Translations under genes and position numbers: made by a program
Notes under the pieces: model-generated
Database searches by the model: none
What the model was told of the DNA's origin: nothing
What the model saw: only the letters and a program-made list of their open reading frames with translations
Shown: one piece after another, positions 1 to 10,100 of the stretch
Position numbering within the stretch: the first letter of the stretch is position 1
Layout: each line of letters begins with the position of its first letter
DNA from: Flavobacterium phycosphaerae
GTDB taxonomy: Bacteria > Bacteroidota > Bacteroidia > Flavobacteriales > Flavobacteriaceae
Assembly: GCF_010119235.1 (NCBI RefSeq)
Contig: NZ_JAAATZ010000001.1
Location: 1,704,501 to 1,768,500 of the forward strand
DNA length: 64,000 nt
Direction of reading: 5' to 3'

Positions 1-87
1 AAACCAAGTTTTAAAAGCTTGCTCTTGAATATTGTCTTTTATGAATAAAAGACAGTTTTCCCATACCGATTGCGCAGTTTTGCTCAT
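1..87 (-). CDS. dnaA: Chromosomal replication initiator DnaA, N-terminal fragment (cut by window edge)
   Basis: Reading leftward from the ATG at 87, the frame stays open to base 1 and gives 29 residues beginning MSKTAQSVWENC and ending FKTWF. This is the conserved start of flavobacterial DnaA domain I, the helical part that self-associates and helps load the helicase. The ATPase and DNA-binding domains lie outside the window. DnaA binds origin boxes and opens the origin. The neighbouring rightward thioesterase gene starts 189 bp away, so the gap is a divergent promoter region and also holds a DnaA-box-like 9-mer. The gene is recognised from the N-terminus alone, but the match is distinctive. 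Confidence 0.9.
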   Translation of the reverse strand, partial: MSKTAQSVWENCLLFIKDNIQEQAFKTWF

Positions 88-174
88 ATTTTGTTTAAAA
101 TTATTGTAATTACTTATAGGTTTTTTAGACAGGAAAATTGGTGAAAACAGTCCTGTTTTTCGGGATAACAAATA

Positions 175-183
175 TGTGAATAA
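175..183 (-). promoter_or_regulatory. DnaA-box-like 9-mer in the dnaA upstream region
   Basis: The minus strand reads TTATTCACA, which fits the DnaA-box pattern TTATNCACA. It lies 88 bp upstream of the dnaA start and is followed by an A/T-rich stretch (182-250). One box suggests autoregulation of dnaA or the edge of an origin; I see no cluster, so this is not a supported oriC call. Confidence 0.4.
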
Positions 184-275
184 AATTCGTTAAAAAAAAT
201 TTATATCGTATTGATTTTTTAAAAATATTGTCGTAAAGAGATTTTAAAAACTAGATTAACTGCTTAAAAAGATAG

Positions 276-674
276 ATGAAAGAACACAAGATTCAAGTTA
301 GAGTTCGGTACTCAGAAACCGACCAGATGAGTGTGGTTTACCACGGAAATTATGTGCCCTATTTTGAGATGGGACGCGTTGAATGGCTTAGAAACAAAGG
401 GATTTCGTATAAATCACTTGAAGAAAGCGGGATTGCGCTTCCAATTGTGTCCATGACGATAAATTACAAAAAACCAGCACGTTATGATGACTTACTTACA
501 GTCATAACGAAGTTTAAAAGTCAGTCCTCAGTTAAGATAGAATTTGATTGTGAAATTCGCAACGAAAACGATGAGTTATTAACAACTGCACATTTTTTGT
601 TGGTTTTTGTAGATATAAATTTGGGTAAACCTATTGCGCCGCCAAAATACATTTTGGATATAATGGAAAACTAA
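276..674 (+). CDS. Acyl-CoA thioesterase, YbgC/4HBT hotdog family
   Basis: The 132-residue product has the usual length of a single hotdog domain. The N-terminal run RVRYSETDQMSVVYHGNY matches the YbgC/FadM-type 4HBT signature, with D16 at the catalytic position and the HGNY turn beside it. Such enzymes hydrolyse acyl-CoA or acyl-ACP thioesters in the cytoplasm; YbgC types are often linked to phospholipid metabolism or the Tol-Pal envelope system, but no tol genes are adjacent here. It is divergent from dnaA, and its stop is followed 6 bp later by the convergent YigZ gene. The ATG at 276 is the natural start because the motif begins only ten residues in. The exact substrate cannot be read from sequence. 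Confidence 0.88.
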   Translation: MKEHKIQVRVRYSETDQMSVVYHGNYVPYFEMGRVEWLRNKGISYKSLEESGIALPIVSMTINYKKPARYDDLLTVITKFKSQSSVKIEFDCEIRNENDELLTTAHFLLVFVDINLGKPIAPPKYILDIMEN

Positions 675-680
675 AAACGG

Positions 681-1289
681 CTATAGTTTTTTTATTTCAA
701 TTTCAAACAAATTGGTGAAAATGTCGAATATCATATCGGCATTTTTTTTTCGTGTGGCAATTTCAATTTCACAGCTTTCGTTCATTTGTTGGGAAATGAT
801 TTCCAGGTTTTTTTCTTTGATTACCCGCATCACTTTATTCATGTTTTTGTAATCAAATAAAAGCTGAAAGTGAATGTCGATGGTTTTTTCAATTATATCC
901 GCTTCTTCCAAAGCCAATTGTGCTGCAGTCCTGTAAGCTGAGATTAATCCGCCGACACCCAATTTTATACCACCAAAAAATCGAACCACCACTACTAAAA
1001 CATTGGTCAGAGCAAAAGATTGAATTTGGCCGTAAATCGGCATACCGGCTGAATTGCTTGGTTCGCCGTCATCGTTGGTACGGTATTGAATAGTGTCGGT
1101 CCCGAGTTGAAAGGCGTAGCAAAAATGAACGGCGCCGAAATGCTGTTTTCTTAATTTCTCTAAATGTGATTTGATTTCTTCTTCAGAAGTTACCGGAAAG
1201 GCATAGCCAAAGAATTTACTGTTTTTTTCTTTAAACAGTATTTCAGGTGAAGGTTGCGTTAAGGTTTTATAGGTGTCGTTTGAATTCAA
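681..1289 (-). CDS. YigZ/IMPACT family protein (UPF0029 + DUF1949)
   Basis: The 202-residue protein has the two-domain architecture of bacterial YigZ. The N-terminal UPF0029 fold covers about residues 15-120 (KNSKFFGYAFPV, then NDDGEPSNSAGMPI and VVVRFFGGIKLGVGGL). A shorter ferredoxin-like DUF1949 segment runs to the C-terminus. Eukaryotic IMPACT relatives modulate translation control; the role in bacteria is not established. It is the last gene of a leftward run ribD-HAD-yigZ, starting 3 bp after the HAD stop, so co-transcription is likely. It ends 6 bp from the convergent thioesterase. The family assignment is firm and the function is not. Confidence 0.88.
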   Translation of the reverse strand: MNSNDTYKTLTQPSPEILFKEKNSKFFGYAFPVTSEEEIKSHLEKLRKQHFGAVHFCYAFQLGTDTIQYRTNDDGEPSNSAGMPIYGQIQSFALTNVLVVVVRFFGGIKLGVGGLISAYRTAAQLALEEADIIEKTIDIHFQLLFDYKNMNKVMRVIKEKNLEIISQQMNESCEIEIATRKKNADMIFDIFTNLFEIEIKKL

Positions 1290-1292
1290 AAC

Positions 1293-1901
1293 TTAAAAAG
1301 GCAGCTGCTTTTGGTCAAACAAATGTATAACATCATCAGTGCCAACCTGCAAATTCCATACATGCAAACCCAAACTTTCTGCTACATCAGTGTTGGATTT
1401 TTTATCATCTACAAACAAAGTTCGTTTGGGTGATAAATCGTGTTTGCGGATTAGGGCATTAAAAATTTCGGGATCGGGTTTACGCATGCCCATTTCGTAG
1501 GAGTAGTATACTTTTTCAAAACAACGATAAAAATCACTGTAAAAGCTCATGCCGACTTTATGTTCAAATCGACTGATGTGTATGGAGTCGGTATTCGTTA
1601 AAAGGAATAATCGGTATTTGGCAGAAAGCAATTGTAGAAATTCTAATCGGTGCAATGGGAAATCACCAATAGAGGCATTCCAAGCATGGCGAACATCGTG
1701 AATTGTGGCATTGGGAATGTATTTAAAAAAAGTTTCGATGAATTGCATTTCTGAAATCTTCCCTTTTTCAAATAAATCATTAACTGCCAACAAATCTTCG
1801 TTAGGACCATTCAAACCTAATTTTTTAAACGCTTCAATCGAGGCTTCCTTCTCAAGATCAATGAAAACATCTCCAAAATCGAAAATTATCGTATTAATCA
1901 T
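1293..1901 (-). CDS. HAD-superfamily hydrolase, subfamily IA
   Basis: The 202-residue protein carries the HAD motifs in order. Motif I is FDFGDVF with nucleophile D8, in the DxG-type variant common in the epoxide-hydrolase-like branch. Motif II is LLTNTDS near residue 102. A lysine in GMRKPDPEIF near residue 140 is motif III, and FVDDKKSN near residue 165 is motif IV. The residues between motifs I and II form the helical C1 cap. Such proteins are Mg-dependent phosphatases or dehalogenases. The start overlaps the end of ribD by 8 bp, indicating translational coupling, so dephosphorylation of the RibD product, a step often done by a HAD enzyme in flavin synthesis, is a reasonable but unproven role. 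Confidence 0.87.
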   Translation of the reverse strand: MINTIIFDFGDVFIDLEKEASIEAFKKLGLNGPNEDLLAVNDLFEKGKISEMQFIETFFKYIPNATIHDVRHAWNASIGDFPLHRLEFLQLLSAKYRLFLLTNTDSIHISRFEHKVGMSFYSDFYRCFEKVYYSYEMGMRKPDPEIFNALIRKHDLSPKRTLFVDDKKSNTDVAESLGLHVWNLQVGTDDVIHLFDQKQLPF

Positions 1902-2937
1902 GGTTGGTGTAAAGTTTAAGTTGGTCTTCTTTTAGTTGCCTTATTTTCGGAATCCCATTTATTACAGGAGCTTTTACTCCGTTATTAAATGAAACAGTCC
2001 CGATAAAAACTCTAGCTTCATCCCAAAGATTTGCCTCTATAAAACTTTGTAAGGTTTGTCTGCCTCCTTCGATAATTACAGATTGTATACCGTATTTATA
2101 TGAAATATCGGCAATTTTTTTGGTTAGCTGGATATCAAAGATAACACTTTCAGCTATACCATTTTCACTAAATGTTAAATTTTCTTGCTCGGTAATGACG
2201 ATTGTTTTGGTTTTTTTGTCCATCACATGAAAGTCATTTGTGATTTTACCGCTGCGGTCTAAAACTATTCGAATCGGATTTTCACCCTTCCAATCGCGCA
2301 CATCTAATTTTGGATTGTCATCTAAAACCGTTTGTGTTCCGACCAAAATGGCTTGTTCTTCACTTCGCCATTTATGAACCAATTGACGTGAAAAAACATT
2401 GGAAATCCATACCGGTTCTTGTTTCTCTTTTGTCAAAGGCGCTATAAATCCGTCAAGACTTTCAGCCCATTTTAATATAATGTAGGGGCGTTTTTTGTTG
2501 TGAAAAGTAAAAAAGCGTTTGTTCAGTTCGTTGCATTCCTTCTCTAAAATACCAACCGTAACATGGTGGCCGTTTTCCAAAAGTCTCTTAATTCCGGTGC
2601 CGGCTACTTTGCTGTTGGGGTCAACGGTGCCTACGACAACATTCGGAATTTTATGCTTAATAATCAAATCGCAGCAAGGAGGTGTTTTACCAAAATGACT
2701 GCAAGGTTCCAACGAAACATAAATGGTGGCTTTTGATAATATGGACTTGTCTTTTACTGAATTTATGGCCTTGACTTCCGCATGGGGTTCGCCGGCTTTT
2801 CGATGCCAGCCTTCACCAATAATTTTTCCGTCATACACAATTACACTGCCTACCAAAGGGTTAGGATAGGTAGTACCTAAGCCATTTTTGGCCAATTGAA
2901 TGCAACGCTTTATGTAAAATTCTTCCGTTGATTTCAT
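1894..2937 (-). CDS. ribD: Bifunctional riboflavin-synthesis deaminase/reductase RibD
   Basis: The 347-residue protein catalyses two steps of riboflavin synthesis: deamination of the diaminopyrimidine made from GTP, then NADPH reduction of the ribosyl chain. The N-terminal cytidine-deaminase-like domain (about 1-145) has the zinc ligands H52 in HAEVKA, C79 in EPCSHFG and C88 in TPPC, with proton-shuttling E54. The C-terminal reductase domain (about 150-347) begins RPYIILKWAESLDG and contains VGTQTVLDDNP and VIIEGG. Length is normal for the fused enzyme. It leads a leftward operon with the HAD phosphatase and YigZ genes. No FMN riboswitch is evident in the 108 bp upstream. Confidence 0.96.
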   Translation of the reverse strand: MKSTEEFYIKRCIQLAKNGLGTTYPNPLVGSVIVYDGKIIGEGWHRKAGEPHAEVKAINSVKDKSILSKATIYVSLEPCSHFGKTPPCCDLIIKHKIPNVVVGTVDPNSKVAGTGIKRLLENGHHVTVGILEKECNELNKRFFTFHNKKRPYIILKWAESLDGFIAPLTKEKQEPVWISNVFSRQLVHKWRSEEQAILVGTQTVLDDNPKLDVRDWKGENPIRIVLDRSGKITNDFHVMDKKTKTIVITEQENLTFSENGIAESVIFDIQLTKKIADISYKYGIQSVIIEGGRQTLQSFIEANLWDEARVFIGTVSFNNGVKAPVINGIPKIRQLKEDQLKLYTNHD

Positions 2938-3045
2938 TTTTGTCTAAGGTCGTCAGGAACGCTTTTGAAGTTATTGTTATAAATCTTGTTAGTCGTTGGC
3001 GTTTCATGTATCTTCACCTCACAAAAATAAGACATTACTTTTAGA

Positions 3046-3531
3046 ATGGGCAGCATACAAATCAGAGAAATTCAAAAGACTGATAATCCCCAAATTGCAA
3101 CGGTAATAAGGGAAGTTTTTATAGTTGATAATTATCCCAAAACCGGGACTGCTTTTGCGGATAGTCAATTGGATTTTATGTTTGAAACCTACGACCAACC
3201 TCGGGCCGCTTATTTTGTGGTGGAAGAAAATGGTAAAATTATAGGTGGAGGCGGAGTGAGTCAATTAGAAAATTCTACCGAAAATATATGCGAATTACAA
3301 AAAATGTATTTTTTACAAGAAGCTCGTGGTAAAGGATTAGGCTTGCAAATGATAGAAAAATGTTTGGCCAAAGCCACGGAATTCGGCTATGAAAAATGCT
3401 ATCTCGAAACCTTGCCCGAAATGATAGCTGCACAAAATTTATACAAAAAAGTTGGTTTTGAATACCTTTGCGAACCGATGGGCGCAACCGGTCATACCAC
3501 TTGCCCGGTTTGGATGCTAAAGAATTTATAA
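3046..3531 (+). CDS. GNAT-family N-acetyltransferase
   Basis: This 161-residue protein is a single GNAT domain. The central beta strand carries LQKMYFLQEARGKGLGLQMIEKCL, whose R/Q-x-x-G-x-G loop (EARGKGLG) binds the pyrophosphate of acetyl-CoA. The C-terminal ALYKKVGFEY-like motif (here NLYKKVGFEYL) is the usual strand-loop before the acceptor site. The substrate, a protein amine or small molecule, is unknown. The stop codon TAA runs directly into the ATG of prmC with no gap, so the two form an operon. The start at 3046 places the first strand (IQIREIQ) at the N-terminus as expected. Confidence 0.88.
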   Translation: MGSIQIREIQKTDNPQIATVIREVFIVDNYPKTGTAFADSQLDFMFETYDQPRAAYFVVEENGKIIGGGGVSQLENSTENICELQKMYFLQEARGKGLGLQMIEKCLAKATEFGYEKCYLETLPEMIAAQNLYKKVGFEYLCEPMGATGHTTCPVWMLKNL

Positions 3532-4389
3532 ATGCTACTTAAAAATTACAAAACTACTTTTCTTCAGGAACTTTCTTCATTATATGACGAAAAGGAAATA
3601 GATAGCTTTTTTTATCTGGTGTTGGAAAGTTTTCATCACATCAAAAGAATCGATTTAGCACTCAATCCTCAGATGGAAATGGATGACACACAGTTATTGC
3701 GCTGGGAAAGTGTTTTAGCCGAATTGAAAAAATACAAACCCATTCAATATATTTTAGGAACCACCGAGTTTTATGGCTTACCCTTTTTAGTCAATGAAAA
3801 TGTACTTATTCCAAGACCGGAAACCGAAGAATTGGTTGAATTGATTTTATCAGATAACCAACTCCGCGCCGCTGTCAATCCACTCCGAATTCTGGATATC
3901 GGAACGGGTAGTGGTTGTATTCCCATTGCTTTAAAAAAGAATTTGCCGAATGCTGAAGTTTATGCGATTGATGTTTCGGAAAAGGCTTTGGCTACAGCCC
4001 AAAAAAATGCAGAACTCAATGATGTGAAAGTGACTTTTATGTTGCAAAACATTTTGGAAACCGAAGACTTAGATCAGTCATTTGACATTATAGTTTCCAA
4101 TCCGCCCTATGTTCGAAATTTGGAAAAAGCCGAAATTAATCCTAATGTTTTGGATTATGAACCGCATTTGGCCTTATTTGTGGAAGACGATGATGCCTTG
4201 CTTTTTTACCGAAAAATTGCCCGATTAGCCAAGAAGAATTTAAATCCGAACGGACAATTGTATTTTGAAATCAATCAGTATCTGGGAAAAGAAACCGTCG
4301 AATTACTTCAGGATTTAGGGTTCAAAACTGTTGAACTTCACCAAGATATTTATGGGAATGACCGAATGATAAGTTGTACTTATTCGTAG
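3532..4389 (+). CDS. prmC: Release factor glutamine methyltransferase PrmC
   Basis: PrmC methylates the glutamine of the GGQ motif in peptide-chain release factors, making termination efficient. The 285-residue protein has the N-terminal helical RF-binding domain (about 1-85), the linker YILGTTEFYGLPF, the SAM-binding motif DIGTGSGCIPIA near residue 121, and the catalytic NPPY near residue 189 that holds the substrate amide. Length matches the family. It follows the GNAT gene without a gap. Its last 10 bp overlap the end of the convergent permease gene. Confidence 0.95.
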   Translation: MLLKNYKTTFLQELSSLYDEKEIDSFFYLVLESFHHIKRIDLALNPQMEMDDTQLLRWESVLAELKKYKPIQYILGTTEFYGLPFLVNENVLIPRPETEELVELILSDNQLRAAVNPLRILDIGTGSGCIPIALKKNLPNAEVYAIDVSEKALATAQKNAELNDVKVTFMLQNILETEDLDQSFDIIVSNPPYVRNLEKAEINPNVLDYEPHLALFVEDDDALLFYRKIARLAKKNLNPNGQLYFEINQYLGKETVELLQDLGFKTVELHQDIYGNDRMISCTYS

Positions 4390-5624
4390 CGAAGAGCTTC
4401 AATAGGATCGAGTTGTGACGCTTTTATGGCCGGGTACGAACCGGAAACCACTGCTACAATAAAAGTAGTAATCACCGCCGCCATAATGGCCAGCCACGGA
4501 ATTACAAAACTAAAATCAATGGCAATGGCAATAAAATAACCGGTAATGATTCCGAGTATGATTCCAACTAAGCCGCCAAGCTGCCCTATGATTAAAGTTT
4601 CTACAAAAAATTGAAAAGCAATGGTGCTTTTTTTGGCTCCCAATGCTTTTCGAACCCCAATTTCGCGTGTTCTTTCTGTTACAGAAACCAACATAATATT
4701 CATCAGCGCAATTGAAGAACCAAAAATGGTAATGATACCAATAATCCATGCGGATATACTTAAAACACCTGTGATTTCGGCAATTTTATTAATCAAATCA
4801 TCACTTCGGGAAATTCCGAAATTATTTTCTTCTACCGGATTCAGTTTTCTGACTTTACGCATTGTGATAATGGCGTGATCTACTGATTCGTCAAGCAATT
4901 CGGTCTTGTCAACCATAGTGCTGATGGTGTAATTGATGTTGGGCATAGAAAACATAGAACGCGCTACCTGAATCGGAATCAGCATACGCAAATCTTGACG
5001 ATTGCCAAACGAAGAGCCTTTTTCTTTTAAAACTCCAATAACTTTAAATTTAGCTCCTCGAACTGAAATGGTTTTACCAATCGGGTTGACATCTTTCAGT
5101 AAACCTTTGGTAGCAAAATCAGAGCCCACGATACAAGAATAAGTGTTGTTTTGAATGTCAAAAGTGTTGAGATTTCGGCCTTGTGTAACTTCTAAACCTG
5201 AGTTGACCAAAAAATAATCATCAACTCCCATTACCGTAATTTCCGGATCTGTTTTTTGATTTTCATATTTCACTTCTGCCGTTGAAGTTGCGGTAAATGA
5301 CAAAGAAGTATGCGTCAGCGGATAATCATACATTTCCTTGAAAGCCTTGGCTTCAGGATAAGAGATGATTGGATTTATCTTTTCTACTTCACCACCGCCA
5401 TGACGACGATTGGTGTTTGTATATTGATTGATGTTAAAGGTATTAGAACCCATGGAAGCAAAATTGGAAGAGAGTGTGTTTTGCAAAGCAGAAACTACAG
5501 TCAGAATCCCGACCAATGCCCAAATTCCCAACGCAATAATTAAAATGGTAAGAATGGTACGCAGCAATTGCGTTCGTATCGAACCGGTGGCAATTTTTAT
5601 GTTTTCTCTGAATAATCCAATCAT
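4380..5624 (-). CDS. ABC transporter permease, MacB/FtsX type
   Basis: The 414-residue membrane protein has the MacB topology. A first transmembrane helix sits near residues 20-45 (TILIIALGIWALVGILTVVSAL), followed by a large periplasmic MacB-core domain (about 50-270). Three C-terminal helices carry the FtsX domain with the signature SVTERTREIGVRKALGAKK. It ends SYPAIKASQLDPIEALRYE, the classic terminus of these permeases. MacB-type systems act as mechanotransmitters for efflux or lipoprotein/peptide export and need an ATPase partner. No ATP-binding gene is adjacent, so the partner must be encoded elsewhere. The exported substrate is not predictable. Confidence 0.92.
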   Translation of the reverse strand: MIGLFRENIKIATGSIRTQLLRTILTILIIALGIWALVGILTVVSALQNTLSSNFASMGSNTFNINQYTNTNRRHGGGEVEKINPIISYPEAKAFKEMYDYPLTHTSLSFTATSTAEVKYENQKTDPEITVMGVDDYFLVNSGLEVTQGRNLNTFDIQNNTYSCIVGSDFATKGLLKDVNPIGKTISVRGAKFKVIGVLKEKGSSFGNRQDLRMLIPIQVARSMFSMPNINYTISTMVDKTELLDESVDHAIITMRKVRKLNPVEENNFGISRSDDLINKIAEITGVLSISAWIIGIITIFGSSIALMNIMLVSVTERTREIGVRKALGAKKSTIAFQFFVETLIIGQLGGLVGIILGIITGYFIAIAIDFSFVIPWLAIMAAVITTFIVAVVSGSYPAIKASQLDPIEALRYE

Positions 5625-5696
5625 GACGGCAATTTGACACGAAATTACGGTTTTTGTTACAAGAATAGTTATTTTAAATCCATAAAAAAATAGATA

Positions 5697-5765
5697 TTTG
5701 CAGGGTGATTCAGGATTTGCTAAATCAAGCCTATCCCTAAATCCTAATTCCTAAATCCTTAATCA
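5697..5765. repeat. Short AT-rich direct repeats upstream of hisS
   Basis: The gap between the divergent permease and hisS genes holds several imperfect copies of a cctaaatcct-like unit spaced about 12-14 bp apart (clearest at 5726-5760). It ends directly at the hisS start and so makes up the hisS leader. I see no stable hairpin or TAnnTTTG promoter inside it. Confidence 0.45.
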
Positions 5766-5768
5766 AAA

Positions 5769-7126
5769 ATGGCACAAAAACCAGGTATCCCTAAAGGCAC
5801 TCGAGATTTTTCACCCGCTGAGGTTTCTAAACGTAACTACATTATGGCTGTGATGCGATCGCATTTTGAGAAATTTGGTTACCAACCCATAGAAACGCCA
5901 TCGTTTGAAAACTCCGAAACCCTAATGGGGAAATACGGCGAAGAAGGAGACAGATTGATTTTTAAGATATTGAATTCGGGAGATTATTTAGATAAAGTTC
6001 CGGCTGAGGAATTACAGACCATAAATTACAAAAAACTGACCGGAAAGATTTCCGAAAAAGCTCTGCGTTATGATTTAACTGTGCCGTTTGCGCGTTATGT
6101 AGTGCAACACCAAGGCGAGATTGAGTTTCCGTTTAAGCGCTACCAAATACAACCGGTTTGGCGTGCTGACCGTCCGCAAAAAGGGCGTTTCCGTGAGTTT
6201 TATCAATGTGATGCTGATGTTGTTGGGTCGACTTCATTATGGCAGGAAGTAGAGTTGGTTCAATTATACGATTCGGTTTTTGCTGCATTGGGGTTGAACG
6301 GGGTTACTATTAAAATCAACAACCGCAAAATATTATCCGGAATTGCTGAGGTGATTGGCGCTTCGGATAAACTGATTGACTTTACTGTAGCTTTAGATAA
6401 ACTCGACAAAATAGGAGAGGACGGCGTTAAGAAAGAAATGTTGGAAAAAGGAATTTCCGAAAGTGCTTTGCAAAAAGTACAACCGTTATTTCACTTCTCC
6501 GGAACGATACACGAGAAACTAGAGCAACTATCAAGCTTGCTTTCCGCTTCCGAAGAAGGAAAAAAAGGCATCGAGGAACTGCGTTTTATTTGTGACCACG
6601 TAACCAAACTTGGATTGCAAAAAGCGCATTTAGATTTAGATGTGACTTTAGCCCGCGGATTGAATTACTATACCGGAGCCATTTTTGAAGTGACGGCTCC
6701 TGAAGGTGTTGCCATGGGCTCTATTGGCGGCGGTGGAAGATACGATGATTTGACCGGAATTTTTGGATTGAAAAATATGAGCGGTGTAGGGATTTCTTTT
6801 GGCTTAGACCGAATTTACTTGGTCTTGGAAGAACTGAATCTTTTCCCCGATACCGTTACGACTTCCACCAAAGTGTTGTTTTTGAATTTTGGTGAATCCC
6901 AAGCTTTTGATGCGATGAAAGTCATTACTCAGTTGCGCAACCACAATATCAAATCCGAACTTTATCCGGATGCGGCTAAAATAGACAAACAGTTTAAACA
7001 TGCTGAGCGCAGGATGATACCCTTCGTTGTTAAAGAAATCGATGGGATTTAGTCACGCTGAAAGACTTAAATACAGGTGAACAAAAGCAACTGTCTTTAA
7101 AAGCAATGATTGAGAAACTGGCTTAA
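5769..7126 (+). CDS. hisS: Histidyl-tRNA synthetase HisS, with apparent 1-base deletion near the 3' end
   Basis: HisS charges tRNA-His in the cytoplasm and is essential. The class II catalytic core is intact: the N-terminal GTRDFSP, motif 2 [17 protein letters not shown], the histidine-binding [12 protein letters not shown], and the motif-3 GIGG-like [10 protein letters not shown]. The anticodon-binding domain starts near residue 350. As written, the frame stops at a TAG at 7050-7052 after VKEIDGI (427 aa). Shifting by -1 at the GGG of 7044-7046 restores [11 protein letters not shown] and a normal C-terminus, ending with TAA at 7124-7126. One extra G would give about 452 aa, the usual length. 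Because loss of this domain end would be harmful, a sequence error or very recent mutation is more likely than a stable pseudogene. Confidence 0.92.
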
Positions 7127-7147
7127 GATTTAAAAGATACCCATAAA

Positions 7148-7175
7148 AAAAACTCCCAAACCAGTGGGAGTTTTT
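7148..7175. terminator. Bidirectional intrinsic terminator between hisS and the T9SS protein gene
   Basis: An 11-bp stem (arms 7148-7158 and 7165-7175, core ACTCCCA/TGGGAGT) with a 6-nt loop has A-rich and T-rich flanks, so it can end transcription from both converging genes. Confidence 0.85.
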
Positions 7176-7191
7176 CATTTCAAAACAATAT

Positions 7192-10100
7192 TTAATTAAC
7201 TAGAATTTTTTTGCTGAGGTCACCGTTGTCGGTGATTACTTTTACAATATAGGCTCCGGTGGTCAAGTTGTTGGTTGGGAGTTCTATATGAGTTTGGTCC
7301 TGATCGGCTACGCTCCAAGCTACAATTTCTTGCCCTAATAAATTATAAAGCAGCACCGATTTTACTTCGGTTTCCTTCAGGTTGTTATTGATGGTAATCA
7401 TTTTGGCAGCAGTAGCATTGGTCACGGTTATTGCATCATCCATACGGTTGTGGTTACCATTACCGTTTTCTTTTTTGAAGCGTAATGAGAAACGGTTTTC
7501 TATAGTGCCTGCAGGTAAAGCAATAACGAAAGGCTCTGATTTGATATTGTTGTATTTTTTAGTCACATTGTCATAGATAAAGAATTTTTGATTTGGTTGA
7601 AAGTTTTCTTTGGCATCAAGCGTGAAAGATACCCAGCCGGCAGAAGCATTTTTAATTCCTAACGGATAAATATTATCGTTATCAAAATAGCTTTCTCCCT
7701 GAATGTTTAATTGGGCAGTGCCATTAACGAAATACATATCATTAGTTAAATTTTCAATACTCACCGCGTCGTAGCCAACGTCAATTCCGGATGTGGCATG
7801 TTCATTCATAAAACCTAATAAAATTTGACGGTGAAAATTATCACTCGAAGTAAAGCCCAATCTCAATTTCATGAACTCTTCTTCTTCGGTATAATCATCT
7901 TCATCATTGTTATGGTTTTTGTTTTTTCGGCTGACCGTTGGATTAGCCGTTCTAAATAAAGTATTGGATTGCGAGTCTTCTTCTTTTACAAAACTTCTTT
8001 GGCTGTTATTGAAGGTTATGGTTCCTCCCGTGGCCGAGCCGGTTACAAAAAATCCTTCTCCAACAGGGATAAATCTTCCCGGCGTTTTGCTGCTCGACCC
8101 CAATCCGCTGACTCCCGCAGGAGCAACCGGAGGTGTACCGCCAACTAAGTTTCTAGTGGCATAACCCCCTTGGTATTGAATGGTAACATGCGAACTATTG
8201 GTGCTGTAATGTTCCCAAAAATAAAGGGTGCCGGTAATAGCAGTCGAGTTCTCGGTTATAAAAGCATTGGCGTCAATCGCCGAAGCATAGGGATTACCAC
8301 ACAGAATTAAATTATTGGCCGAAACGCTCGAAGTAACTGTTCCGTTATTAGGTTTGCCGACAAAAGTGTAATTTTGATTAGATGATAAGGCATTGCTTCC
8401 TTTCAAAGTATAGCCTTGTCCGGCAAGCAGGGTGCCATTTGGTCCTACAGAAGCCCAGTTGGAATAACTATTGTTGAGGTTTTGGAATTTAAAAATCCAA
8501 TAGCTGCTCAACATAATCGGGTTGGTGGCTGTGCTGTTAAGGTCACTAGTCCAAAGCAAGTTCTGAATATTGTCTACATCGGTACCGTCTTTCATAACAT
8601 CGGCCACTGTAAAACCGTGATTGATAGTGGAGTTGTTCAGGGTGCTTACCGGAGATGACCAATAATTGTAATTAAATTTGTTGGATTGTCCTTGTTGGTC
8701 GCGTTCAATAGAGCCCGAACTGGTTACATCCAAATCACTTTCGGTGGTTTGTACCAATTGTGATTTTCCTTTTAAATCGATTTTACCATTTAGTAATAAG
8801 TACCAATCATTCTGAATTTTGGTATCATTGCTCATGTTTACCGTTACTCCCGAATCGAGTAACATGCCTAAATCAACATTATTGGCAGTTTCGTCAATGT
8901 CGTGTTTTACTTGAACGATAGACCAATCTTGTTCCATAATATCCAATCCGCGAATATCTTTGGTTGGGCTGTTGGCCGCAGTAGCAAAGTTTCCGGTTCG
9001 TTCGGTCAGGAATGGCATGGGTGCTTGCTGTACGTAAATGTTTTTGTGATTGTACATTTTCATTCCGGTGCCGATATCTACGGTTGGAGTAGTTAAATCG
9101 TCAACAATGTCGTCTTTATAAGTATCCATTCTGAAATACCCTAACAAATTGGCAAAAGGTAAGGAACCTACGTCTTTCGGAATAATAGCACCTCTTACCT
9201 GAGAACTGTTATTCTGAATTTCCTGATACACCATTCTTTGCAATTGGGTGTCGGTTAAGGCCACATTAAAGACTCTCACTTCATCAATTTTTCCTTTGAA
9301 ATATTTATCTGTTCCGTTAGGGTTTCTGCCCAAAGTCAGTTTAGTAGCATCAGCTGCAATACTTCCGGAAAGCGATTGCGTGGCCACTAAATTTCCGTTG
9401 AGGTATAATTTTAAAGAACCATCGCCATAAATAGCAGCCACATGATACCATTGCGAAGTGTTTAGAACAGTATCGTATGTAAGGGTAGTTCCGTTTACTA
9501 CAGCTGTTAACTTTTTAATGCTGTTAATTTTTAGTTGAAATTTATCTTGACCTACAACCACGCCTTCCGAGCTGAAAGCACTGTTTAGGTCAATCCATGC
9601 CATCAGGGAAGCCGTGGATAATCCACCTAAAATGGCTGTCTTTTCGGCATAATCATTTCTTCCGTCAAAATCTAAAAGCAGTTTTCTGTTTAAATCTCTT
9701 GGTGAACCATAAATCGTTATGCTGGTATCAAAAGCGTCTAAAATTCCGTCTCGATCTGCATCTGTTGTGCCATCAATAATACCATCATAATTAGTGTCTA
9801 AACTGGCATATAATGTGGTGGAAATATCATTCACTCCGGGTTTTGACATGGTGTTTAAATAATCAGGATTTTCAGCTCCATAGGAATTCACAGGCGTTGT
9901 TTTTCCTGAATTTCCATACCCATTTACTACATCAAAAATACCAACGATACCATCGGCATCCGGGTCGCTTCCTTCGCCTTCACCATCGCCGTTTACATCG
10001 CCATCCCCGTTGTATAAACCGGCTTCATCTACATCAAAACGAGCATCATTATCTGAATCCAAATCGATGTAATTAGGAACCGCATCGCCATCAAAATTAG

